Shown here piece by piece: positions 27,101-39,100 of a DNA stretch of 64,000 bases. The stretch is from assembly GCA_020002185.1 (NCBI GenBank), contig CM034541.1, forward strand, positions 49,239,313-49,303,312, written 5' to 3'. Under the pieces are notes generated by a model. That model saw nothing but the letters and a program-made list of their open reading frames with translations. It did no database searches and had not been told where the DNA came from. Position numbers and translations under genes: made by a program. Source of the stretch: Paraescarpia echinospica. Lineage: Eukaryota; Annelida; Polychaeta; Sabellida; Siboglinidae. How positions within the stretch are numbered: the stretch's first letter is position 1; the number at the start of each line of letters is the position of its first letter.

Positions 27101-30100
27101 CAAGGAGATAGGTGGAATGGAGAGAGACGAAACGGAGAGAGTTGGGAATACTGTGAGATTGAAGGAGCAGAGTAGTGGTAAGAAGACCGAGGAATGGAGA
27201 CTAAGAGGTGGGAAGGTGATCGGAGGGGAAGAAATTGGAGGAACGACGGCAGGAAATGTGACAGGCGTGTAGAAAGAGGTAGGACAGAAAAAGAGACCGG
27301 AGAGGAGAGAAGGAAATGCAATGGGAGGAAAGATGACGGGAAGAAAGGAAGTGAGACTAAATGTGACAGAAGAGAAGTTTGGAGGGACGATGACAGGAGG
27401 AAAGGTGACAAGAGAAACAGCGTCAGGAAAGAATGGAATGGACGAGATTGTGACAGGAGAGCAGAATAAAGGGGAGCAAGACTACAGCAAGACATATGCA
27501 AACCGGAGAAGGAGCTACTCTGAGGCAGTGACTGAGGGGACATTGAGAAAAGAGAGGGTGAGTATGGGCGACTATATTCTGAGAAAGACAGATAAAACAC
27601 TAAGCGAAGGGGAGGACGTCGTTGTTTGTTTGCCGGGGGCTAGGATAGAACATATGACTGAAAGGGTAAAGAAGGTATTGGGGCATGGCAAGCGAGGCTC
27701 TATACTAGTACACGTAGGGACATATAATGCAGACAGGGAGGAAACAACTGGGATAGTATAGAAGTACAGACAGTTAGTTAGGAAGAAGAAGTTAAAAAAG
27801 ACAAGAGTCAAACAGATTATTCTCTCAGGAATTTTGCCAGTAATGGGAGGAAGGGGGCCAACATATAGAAACTGCAAGAGGATGGCAATCAACGCACTAG
27901 TTGAGCAGATGTGTAAAGAAGAGGGGGTGGGATTCGTAGATTTATGGGGATATTTTGTTGGGAGGGAAGATATGTACATGAGAGATGGCCTCCATCTAAG
28001 TGGGCAGCAGTTTTCTCAAAGAACTTGATGCAATCTGTTGACAGTGGGACTGCATCTACATGTATTTAAACTAGATTCGCAGGGGGTATTCACAGAGAAG
28101 CCTGAAACTGAAAGCATAGATAAAAACAGCAGAAATAAATTAGCAAAGAACAACTTGGAAAACTGTTCTGAATCAAGATATAAATGTGTTTGTTTAAATG
28201 CAAGGAGCATAGTAAACAAAAGAAGTGAACTAAACATTTTGGTAGAAGATATTGACCCTCACATAATAGGTATAACCGAATCATGGGCCACCACTGATAT
28301 ATCAGATGCCAAATTGGGACTAACAGGCTATGCAATGTTAAGGAAAGAGAGAAAAGGATGAAGGGGAGGTGCAATTATTTTATATGTTAAAGAATCTATC
28401 CAGGCTTAGGAAATAAAATTAGAAAGAGAAGCAGATTGCGAAAAAACTGTTTGGTGTAACATAGTTACAGAAAACTCAACATTAATGGTGGGGTTAGTTT
28501 ATCGAAGTCCAAACATAAGCGTAGAAAATAATGAAAAAGAACAAAACACTATAAGGGAAGTTAGCCAACAGGACTGTATTATTATGGGAGATTTTAACCA
28601 TGGTCATATATAATGGAAATCTTTACAGAGTACGGGGAGTGATGACCACACGTCATACTTATCGAAAGAAGCCATTGGACAAATTAAGTACAAACAAATG
28701 ATGTGGAAGTCATATAGACGTACTGGAAATGAAGAAGACTACAGCATTTAATTTATAAAGAAGCACTAAATCAAGCAACAACTGAAATTAGAAATTCGAA
28801 GAGAATTAGCTTGTAATATAAAACAAGACAGCAAGAGTTGTTATGCTTATGTTCGGAGCAAACAGAAAGTTCAGGATCAGGTCGATCCTCTAGAAGATAT
28901 TGCTGGCAATATAATATCAGAGGGATTCTTAATGGCAGAAGACCTGGATGAGTATTTTAGTTCAGTGTTTACCAGGGAAGATATTACTTCACTGCCAGTA
29001 CCAGAGGCTAAATTCAAGGGGGCAGAATCAGACTATATAGGAGAGTTAATTGTAACCCCGGAAATGGTATGTAAGAAAATGAGGGCTATGGAGGATAATA
29101 AATCACCTGGAGTGGATGGGATTCCGCCCAAACTACTATTGTAAATTGTAGAAGAAATTACCATACCACTTGCAACAGTTTTCAACTTGTCATTACAAGA
29201 GGGAGTGGTTCCTTTAGAACGGAAAGAAGCAAACACTATACCGTTATTTAAAAAAACGTTCCAGAAACAAGTAAGAGAACTACAGACTACAGAGATTGGC
29301 AAATTATTAGAAAGACTAATTAAAGATCACATGGTGGATTTTCTTATTAAACATAACTTGTTAAACCCATCTCAACATGGGTTTCTAAAAGCGAGGTCAT
29401 GCTTAACAAATATGTTATGTTTTTGGAAGATATCCCTAAGTGGGTAGACGAGGGATCTCCAGTAGATATCATATACTTAGATTTTCAGGAAGCTTTCGAC
29501 AAAGTGCCACATCAAACTAATGGCCCATGGCATAGGAAATGGTTTAATTAACTGGACTGAAAAAAGGTTAATTGCCAGAAGACAACGGGTAGTAATTGAT
29601 GGGGAGGCTTCAAACTGGACATCAGTTTTGAGTGGGGTACCACAGGGATCGATACTGGGATCTATATTATTCTTAATATATATCAACGATTTGGACGATG
29701 ATATAACAAGCAAGTTGTTGAAATCTGCGGATGATACAAAATTGTTTAAAAGGATTAAACATGATGGAGATAGATAGCATTTACAAGATGATCTTAAAAA
29801 TGGCAAATGTTCAATTTTTGGAAATCTAAATTCCTCTACAAAGAACGAAGATGTACAATATACAATGGGAGTTTCTATAAAAGAAAAGGACTTAGGGTTG
29901 ACCATTAGTGCTGATATGAAGGTATCAGAGTAATGCGGTATTGCCGCTTCAAAAGGAAATCAAATCCTTGGATTAATTAGGCGAAACATAATGTATAAAG
30001 AAAAAGAGCTAATGATACCGCTGTACAATAGAATAGTTAGGCCTCATTTAGAATATTGTATTCAAGCGTGGAGGCCATATCGCATGAAGGACATATATAT

Positions 30101-33100
30101 GCTAGAAAAAGTACAGAGGAGAGCAACTAAAATTATACAAAAACTGAGGGATCTTAGTTACGAAATACACCTAAAACATGTGGTTTAACAACACTATAAA
30201 CAAGGAGATTGAGAGGAGATCAGATAGAAGTATTTAAAATATTGAATGGTTATGAAAATATTAATACAAATATATTTTTCTCAGTTAAGAAAGATAGAAG
30301 GACCATAGGACATGAAGTTACATTAGTAAAGGCGCAGTGTAGATTAGATATAAGAAAGTTTTCTTTCTCACAAAGGACTGCAAATGAATGGAACATATTA
30401 TCTCCTGATTGTGTTGGTGCTAGTAGCGTGAATATGATTAAAAATAAAATTGACACATACCTTAAAAGGGCGGGATACACGTAGATAAAAAGTATTGGAA
30501 TACAAAAAGTATTGGACTCCCGATAAGCCAAAAGGCTTCAGTGTCCATCTAGAGTAAATTGTCTGGACGGCAATCTTGTTAAATCTTGTTAAATCTGACA
30601 TGTAGCACAGTTAAAGGTTGTTTAAGAAAATGTGCACACATTTTCTGTTGCCATTTTGCCCGAACCACCCTCCCCCAGAATTGAAAGAAGAAAGATATGA
30701 ACTACGATAAAACTATTTGTTCCCAAGTTACACATACATAGCATGCATTTTGACTTAAAAACCGTAGCAATTAATGATATAATACTGATTGAATTGGAGT
30801 GAAGTAATAGCTGGAACATGTATAGTAAAACATCTGAATAATATTCCTTATAATTTTTGCTAAATATGCTTTAACCTTACAGCATAAAACCTGCAAGCAC
30901 CCAGAAATGGTGAAACCTGTAACAGCAGAAGGGTTAACTGGCGTGGTCTAATGAGTTAAAGCTGTACATATTAGTCACAGTCCACATTGAGGCATGCAGT
31001 TTCTGGGGTGCTAGGGGGCCCTTAGAATGATTCAATCAAATACAGATTTCTCGTGCATAGTGGCAGTACCCTAAAATACTTCAACGCAAAATTAGAGAAA
31101 AAGTTGCTGAACGGTTTCTGAGATATGGCAGCTAACGGCCCATGACAAACGGCAGACGCAGAGTGATGGAATTAGTCCTTCAGCCCAAACGAAAGAATAT
31201 CCGAACCAACCTCATGTTTAGCATCCATTTTTTGATGGCGTGACATGATTTTTGCTAGACAACACATTATGTGAGGGATAGGTCAATTCTTTATTTCCAA
31301 TTGAAGAAAGTAGATGTACATATGTACAAATGATAGATTTCAGAAGTTCAGATGGAAAGGGAGAAAGTTAAAGCGCACTGATCCTTAGGCACTTTACCCC
31401 AACATCAATATAACATGTGCATACTATTAATAGTAAATATAAATGTGTAGTATAATTTTAGTAACTAAAGAATATACATGAAATGCAACAGTGAAATCTA
31501 CTCCACTTTTCTTAACAATAAACAATTTAATTACACTAATTTCTACTCATCAAACACTCATTATTTTTTAGATTTCTGATAATCAATTTTTTTAATAATC
31601 ATCTCAACATTTCCATAATTTAATATAATACACAGATTTACACTTACACATCGCAAATACCTGTTCAAAGTAACATAATTTTCATCAACAGACCCATATG
31701 AATATTTCATGAAACCTATATATGAAAACAATCATCTAGGGCCACTTTTTGTTTTCACCAAATACGGATATGTTTCCTCTTTTGCGACAGACAACCACTT
31801 ATCATGTGTCGAGGAATGGTACATCTGATAAACAGAAACAACACACTGGTAGATTCTGACAGTATTTTTCATTTACTGGAAAGTAAACTGTCGAACGTAC
31901 CCGACATCAATCAAATCCCATAGCCACGTTTCAGGAAAGTAGTTCCGGATTTCGACAGTGGGTTTTTCCGTCATTGATGGAACTGGTTGCATCGGCATAC
32001 GTAGGAATAGACAAAAATATGACGGAATCACAGATTGATCACCGATAAATTAGCAAGCCTATTTAATATGATTTGTTGCAGTAAAAACTATTAGGCAAGA
32101 TTGGATATGGGGACGGTTTTTTAACAAGTGGTTCTCTGTGTCTTGCAATGTTTAACCTTATAACATTATTAGGTACAGTTGATATTTGATGAATTTGTTT
32201 AATAGTTGAATTATTGTTAAGATATTATTTCAGTTTACAGATAATAGTAACATTTAAAAATTAAGTAGCAAATCATAACTATTGAGTTCCCATCAATAGT
32301 CACGACTCAAAAAAATCCACATTTATTATCTAACAAGAACAAGGTTTGAATAAATGTTGAAAATAAACTGTAACTATGTTTGAGAATTTCACATGCTGGT
32401 TATGACATTATGAAGCTCATTTCACTTCTACATGTTTAACGTCAGTTGTCTTACTTAATCATGCATTGTCTAAAGCCTCAAGTTCACCATCACTTCAATA
32501 CAAGAGATTGCTAGAAGAGAATAGAAAATAAGATGAGGGGACAGTGTCCACAGATATGTAAAAAGGGCAGCAGAACACGGGATACAGAAGAACAGTATAT
32601 TTTGAGAGGTATCTGGTTACCATAGTTAACATCACGCAAATTGTATATAATATCACGTGTCACCTTTTTATAGATTTAATTCGCTGGAAATATTAGTTGT
32701 TTTTAAGATATGAGGAGTAGACCGAAGTGGGCTGGACATGTGGAGAGAATGGGAAGAGAACGGCTGGCAAAGAAAGCAGATACCCGGAGAGTGGATGGAA
32801 AAGGAGGCGAGGAAGACTTAGACTGCGATGGGAGGATTGCATAAAGAGAGACTTGGAAGGATTGGGAGAGGAGTGGAGAATGAGAGCAAAAGATAGAGGG
32901 GAATGGAGACAGTTGGTTGAGAACGTAGTGCAAGATATGTGAGAGAAAAGAAGAAGAAAAAAAGATAACTGAAATCAATGAACGGGATCGAGGCCAGCCT
33001 CACCCCTGACGACCGGGAATCGAGGCCAGCCTCACCCCTGACGACAGGGAATCGAGGCCAGCCTCACCCCTGACGACAGGGAATCGAGGCCAGCCTCACC

Positions 33101-36100
33101 CCTGACGACCGGGAATCGAGGCCAGCCTCACCCCTGACGACCGGGAATCGAGGCCAGCCTCACCCCTGACGACAGGGAATCGAGGCCAGCCTCACCCCTG
33201 AAGACAGGGAATCGAGGCCAGCCTCACCCCTGACGACCGGGAATCGAGGCCAGCCTCACCCCTGACGACAGGGAATCGAGGCCAGCCTCACCCCTGACGA
33301 CAGGGAATCGAGGCCAGCCTCACCCCTGACGACAGGGAATCGAGGCCAGCCTCACCCCTGACGACCGGGAATCGAGGCCAGCCTCACCCCTGACGACAGG
33401 GAATCGAGGCTAGCCTCACCCCTGACGACAGGGAATCGAGGCCAGCCTCACCCCTGATGACAGGGAATCGAGGCCAGCCTCACCCCTGATGACAGGGAAT
33501 CGACGCCAGCCTCACCCCTGACGACCGGGAATCGAGGCCAGCCTCACCCCTGACGACAGGGAATCGAGGCTAGCCTCACCCCTGACAACCGGGAATCGAG
33601 GCCAGCCTCACCCCTGACGACAGGGAATCGAGGCCAGCCTCACCCCTGACGACCGGGAATCAAGAAGAGAACGACACCAAATTAAAATTTGATGTAGTAA
33701 CAAACAAAGAGACAGACAATGACAGACTTAGGTGAGCAGTTGGTGGTTCGGGTACCTGATCCAGTCCTGAAAATGTACGTAAACAATCGTCACGTGGCCA
33801 GCTATCAATGTCAACCATACTTTTTAAACCCTGGCTACCTTTTTTATCTTATAGACTATATAACATATTAATATGCTAATTTTGGAGCTATATGAGTCTA
33901 TCTCCTCTCAGGCACTGATGGTCACTCACCTTTCTCTATGTTCAGTTCCTTCCGTCGTTCACTGTACCCTGATATAGCAGCTGGTGACATATGTAACAAA
34001 AACAAAGGTAGTTATTTGGGTTGCTTATTTTCAGTTATTATTCTCCAGGTGGAGCTATATCAAATGTGAGGCATGCAATGCCATAGTTGGCAGCAAAGGA
34101 CATTAAATGGTCATAGGAACACGTTTAAGTTCAAAGTACTGTAACGGTAACAATTACTGCCCATTCTTGCGCCACCGCTAGTAACCGACTAGTCGTTTAT
34201 CTTACTCAATTATCATACACTAAATTAGCAAGCCTATTTAATATGATTTGTTGCAGTAAAAACTATTAGGCAAGATTGGATATGGGGACGGTTTTTTAAC
34301 AAGTGGTTCTCTGTGTCTTGCAATGTTTAACCTTATAACATTATTAGGTACAGTTGATATTTGATGAATTTGTTTAATAGTTGAATTATTGTTAAGATAT
34401 TATTTCAGTTTACAGATAATAGTAACATTTAAAAATTAAGTAGCAAATCATAACTATTGAGTTCCCATCAATAGTCACGACTCAAAAAAATCCACATTTA
34501 TTATCTAACAAGAACAAGGTTTGAATAAATGTTGAAAATAAACTGTAACTATGTTTGAGAATTTCACATGCTGGTTATGACATTATGAAGCTCATTTCAC
34601 TTCTACATGTTTAACGTCAGTTGTCTTACTTAATCATGCATTGTCTAAAGCCTCAAGTTCACCATCACTTCAATACAAGAGATTGCTAGAAGAGAATAGA
34701 AAATAAGATGAGGGGACAGTGTCCACAGATATGTAAAAAGGGCAGCAGAACACGGGATACAGAAGAACAGTATATTTTGAGAGGTATCTGGTTACCATAG
34801 TTAACATCACGCAAATTGTATATAATATCACGTGTCACCTTTTTATATAGATTTAATTCGCTGGAAATATTAGTTGTTTTTAAGATATGAGGAGTAGACC
34901 GAAGTGGGCTGGACATGTGGAGAGAATGGGAAGAGAACGGCTGGCAAAGAAAGCAGATACCCGGAGAGTGGATGGAAAAGGAGGCGAGGAAGACTTAGAC
35001 TGCGATGGGAGGATTGCATAAAGAGAGACTTGGAAGGATTGGGAGAGGAGTGGAGAATGAGAGCAAAAGATAGAGGGGAATGGAGACAGTTGGTTGAGAA
35101 CGTAGTGCAAGATATGTGAGAGAAAAGAAGAAGAAAAAAAGATAACTGAAATCAATGAACGGGATCGAGGCCAGCCTCACCCCTGACGACCGGGAATCGA
35201 GGCCAGCCTCACCCCTGACGACAGGGAATCGAGGCCAGCCTCACCCCTGACGACAGGGAATCGAGGCCAGCCTCACCCCTGACGACCGGGAATCGAGGCC
35301 AGCCTCACCCCTGACGACCGGGAATCGAGGCCAGCCTCACCCCTGACGACAGGGAATCGAGGCCAGCCTCACCCCTGAAGACAGGGAATCGAGGCCAGCC
35401 TCACCCCTGACGACCGGGAATCGAGGCCAGCCTCACCCCTGATGACAGGGAATCGAGGCCAGCCTCACCCCTGATGACAGGGAATCGACGCCAGCCTCAC
35501 CCCTGACGACCGGGAATCGAGGCCAGCCTCACCCCTGACGACAGGGAATCGAGGCTAGCCTCACCCCTGACAACCGGGAATCGAGGCCAGCCTCACCCCT
35601 GACGACAGGGAATCGAGGCCAGCCTCACCCCTGACGACCGGGAATCAAGAAGAGAACGACACCAAATTAAAATTTGATGTAGTAACAAACAAAGAGACAG
35701 ACAATGACAGACTTAGGTGAGCAGTTGGTGGTTCGGGTACCTGATCCAGTCCTGAAAATGTACGTAAACAATCGTCACGTGGCCAGCTATCAATGTCAAC
35801 CATACTTTTTAAACCCTGGCTACCTTTTTTATCTTATAGACTATATAACATATTAATATGCTAATTTTGGAGCTATATGAGTCTATCTCCTCTCAGGCAC
35901 TGATGGTCACTCACCTTTCTCTATGTTCAGTTCCTTCCGTCGTTCACTGTACCCTGATATAGCAGCTGGTGACATATGTAACAAAAACAAAGGTAGTTAT
36001 TTGGGTTGCTTATTTTCAGTTATTATTCTCCAGGTGGAGCTATATCAAATGTGAGGCATGCAATGCCATAGTTGGCAGCAAAGGACATTAAATGGTCATA

Positions 36101-39100
36101 GGAACACGTTTAAGTTCAAAGTACTGTAACGGTAACAATTACTGCCCATTCTTGCGCCACCGCTAGTAACCGACTAGTCGTTTATCTTACTCAATTATCA
36201 TACACTGATTTTACATTGATTTTCATGGGAAATTGCTTGGGGCCACTTGTCTTAAATGTTCAAAATTAGGAGCCCGCGCTTTGTTAACAAATATAACAAT
36301 ACAATCCAAATACAACTATGTTAAATATTTTGTATGCTTAGTAACACTGTTCATTGAAATTTTATCATGATATTATGCATGGTTCAAATGGGGTGGAACA
36401 GAACTTTACTTACCAGCATGCAAAATTCTTAAACACAGTTGAGTAGGTATCTTAAACACTTATTTAAATCTTGTTCTCAATAGATTATGTGTATATAAAG
36501 TAGCAGTTTGGACACCTACACATGTTCATAGTTATATTGTAATATGTGTTGACATGCTAATTAAGAGATGGTATGCATCTTAATTGTCATTATAATGTCA
36601 CTGCCAGCCACAATATGCAAAGTAGATGATGGATATTGTTACATTCTTTGTTTTATGAAACTACATTTTCATGATTTAATTGCCAAGGTGACGATTATAA
36701 TTATATTTCGGTAATTACTTACTATGATTAAACAGTTACTTGAACCATAAAATATAAATCTCCAGTGACACTGGTCAAGTGTGTTTTGACCAAGCATTGG
36801 TACAGCAGCTGTGGGCTAGGCTGGCTCAAGTTTCACACAACAAAGAGGAGACATTTACTTTTGGTGAGTGTCGACTTGTTCAATAATACTTTTAAGGTAT
36901 TATTTCCCTTTCTAATTACACCACATTGTGAAGTGGAAGATTCTCTATCATCAGACCTAACCTTGGATGGATGGTTTAAAGCAATTATTTAGTTATAAGG
37001 GTTTTCACTACATGGAAAATTGCTTTGAGTGGACATCCCAGGATGCTGTGGTTGACCCCCACTGGCTGGCTGTAAACAGTAGTGGTCTTAATGAGTTTTA
37101 GAATACTTGCATCCTGCTGGTGATATAACTTGCAGAGTATACAGTTTTAATCATGTTTAATCAGGTACTGTGTTTTGTATTATGATGCTTAATCTACGCT
37201 CTTAGGTTAATATATTGCCATATTATGCATTTAGCAACAGAATGTCTTCTATAAAGCTTTGCAGTCAGTATCAGAAACTGCCCAGTGGGTAGAGTGTGGG
37301 GCATATTCCCTAGAGATTGACACTTGAAAACAAGTGGGAGCCACCCTGGATAGTGTAGCTGGATTAATCATTAAGTCATAGAATATGTATACTGTGTAAC
37401 AAATTGGAACTGAATATGGTAACACGAAGTAGTATAAGAATATGGAATTGCAATACTTGTTAAAATAATTATCTGTGTTCTGCTATAAATGACATGTTGC
37501 ACCATGCCATTGCAGGAGGGAGCCTCCAGAGCAGTGTTGGGGTGAACATGGTCATTACACTCATGGTAGATTATGTAATTATTGCATCTGTTAGATGCAT
37601 ATACTTGTGGTATTGATTTACATAAAAATGTATTCCTGGTATAACTTGTATGACAATTATATATATTTAGATTACGTTACATTATACTGGATTCATTATA
37701 TTGCGCATGCGTGCTGTGTGACATGTGTATATAATCATTATTGTATCTACGTATATTTGTATTGTTTGTACTGTATTGACAAACTGTTTACTTTGTTTAG
37801 GTTTCTTTTTGTATCCGGAATTAAGACCACAAATAAAGAACTTGATGGAAAAGATTGGAGCCGACTTGTTGGTTGTACAAATTGGCCCCGTTACATGTAT
37901 ATTTCTATTTTTGCATGTGTCATGAGTATCGGCGGGAACACAATAATTATGATCTGCTACCTTATTTCTCAATGCTTCAAATATCTGTAAAAACTGAAAT
38001 AATATCTAAATATGGTATTTTGGCCAATCAGATGCCTCAACCAATGCCTCAATGTCTCCTGTAACCCAACATGACAGCACCCACGACATCTCAACAGTGC
38101 CAACTTGTTGTGGTAATGAATATTTTGGATAAAAAATTGATGAACAATTAATACAGATTCAAGATGGCTGCGTAGCACACGTCGCCGAACCAATTACTCT
38201 ACTGGGTGTGTTGTGTTCCAATGTTAAGGAGTCACACAAATTCCAACAAAGGGCTGCTTAGAGTCCAGAGGGTTTCTTTTCTTTAGTCATGAATCATTTT
38301 GGAGGGGAAACAATGTCACCCACACGCACGCAGCCATTAACACCAAGTTATGACAAAACTGTAAAGAACAAGTTATAATCACACAGGAAAGAATACAAAA
38401 ATTCACTTTATATCGAAGAGATCCAGACCCCAAGGCTGGCTACTTACCGACAGGCTGTGCCTGGGGTATGGTATGGTAACCCTCGCATGGTCGCGTCTCC
38501 AAGGTCAAATCTGACATCACCATTACGCCTACCTCCTGTAATAATGTTACAATGACACGTTGTAACATGCTGTCACGTGACACACCAAAGTTGTACACAC
38601 AATATTAAAACAAAAGTGATATGATCTAAACAACTCATAGCCTCATTAACTAAAACAATGGCAGCCGCCCGTGACATATAAGGCTTTTGGCAGATCACTC
38701 AAATGCACATGTGACAGAACAGCAACAAGATTATGAAATAAATTGTCATGGCTCCAAGATTCCATTAGACAACAAGAAATAAACTTACTTTGGAGCAATT
38801 GTTGAAACATATGCGACATTTCAACCCAACTACAGTGGATCAAAATCCGCTGTAGATGGGTTGAAATGTCACATATGTTTCAACAATTGCTCCAAAGTAA
38901 GTATATTTCTTGCTGTGTAGAAGGAAGATTGTGTTTGTTTTCATATATTGAAAATGTGCAAGAAACAAACAAAAACTATTCTATAATTTTCACATTGTTG
39001 GGTTATAATAATTCTCACATTGCTGTGCTATAATAACTCAATCTGTCCTGTAGATTGTAAATAAATACTGTTTTGAAAGTGGGAAACATTTCATAAGTAT

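Larger units (their letters stand above)
26977..30600 (+). mobile_element. CR1-clade non-LTR retrotransposon, decayed, nested in repeat family A
   Basis: A two-ORF element of about 3.6 kb. ORF1 ends in an esterase-like domain. ORF2 has an AP endonuclease (NARSIVNK, GITESW, GDFNH) followed by reverse transcriptase and C-terminal parts. Stops, frameshifts and at least two internal deletions (near 28,640-28,700 and 29,770-29,860) inactivate it. The 3' end is two copies of the 10-bp word ATCTTGTTAA (about 30,575-30,597), as expected for the short 3' repeats of CR1-type elements. It interrupts a repeat family A copy, so it is younger than that repeat. Confidence 0.9.
32047..34221. repeat. Tandem segmental duplication, copy 1 (about 2.18 kb)
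   Basis: Nearly identical to 34,222-36,206. The offset between copies is 2,175-2,177 before the 32-bp minisatellite and 1,985 after it. It contains a reverse-transcriptase scrap, the minisatellite and an A2M exon. Apart from the minisatellite length I noticed only a 2-base TA difference (TTTTTATAGA versus TTTTTATATAGA), so the event looks recent. Confidence 0.95.
34222..36206. repeat. Tandem segmental duplication, copy 2 (about 1.99 kb)
   Basis: Second copy of 32,047-34,221, shorter by 192 bases. That is exactly six 32-bp minisatellite units, offset by a 2-base gain elsewhere. It ends where 'ttatcatacac' is followed by new sequence. Confidence 0.95.

Noticed and set aside
27058..27600. 180-codon Ser/Pro/Leu-rich minus frame
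   Set aside because: It is the antisense of the purine-rich CR1 ORF1 region.
32703..35180. Frames on both strands repeated in the two duplicated segments as a two-gene family
   Set aside because: They are shadows of a frameshifted reverse-transcriptase tail carried in the segmental duplication.
37285..37350. tRNA-derived SINE head near GTGGGTAGAGTGTGGGGC
   Set aside because: An A-box-like word is present but no convincing B box or body match to the other SINEs.
37595..37990. 131-codon frame rich in Tyr, Cys and Ile as a membrane protein gene
   Set aside because: Composition follows AT-rich intronic DNA, overlapping frames exist on both strands, and no motif or splice context supports it.
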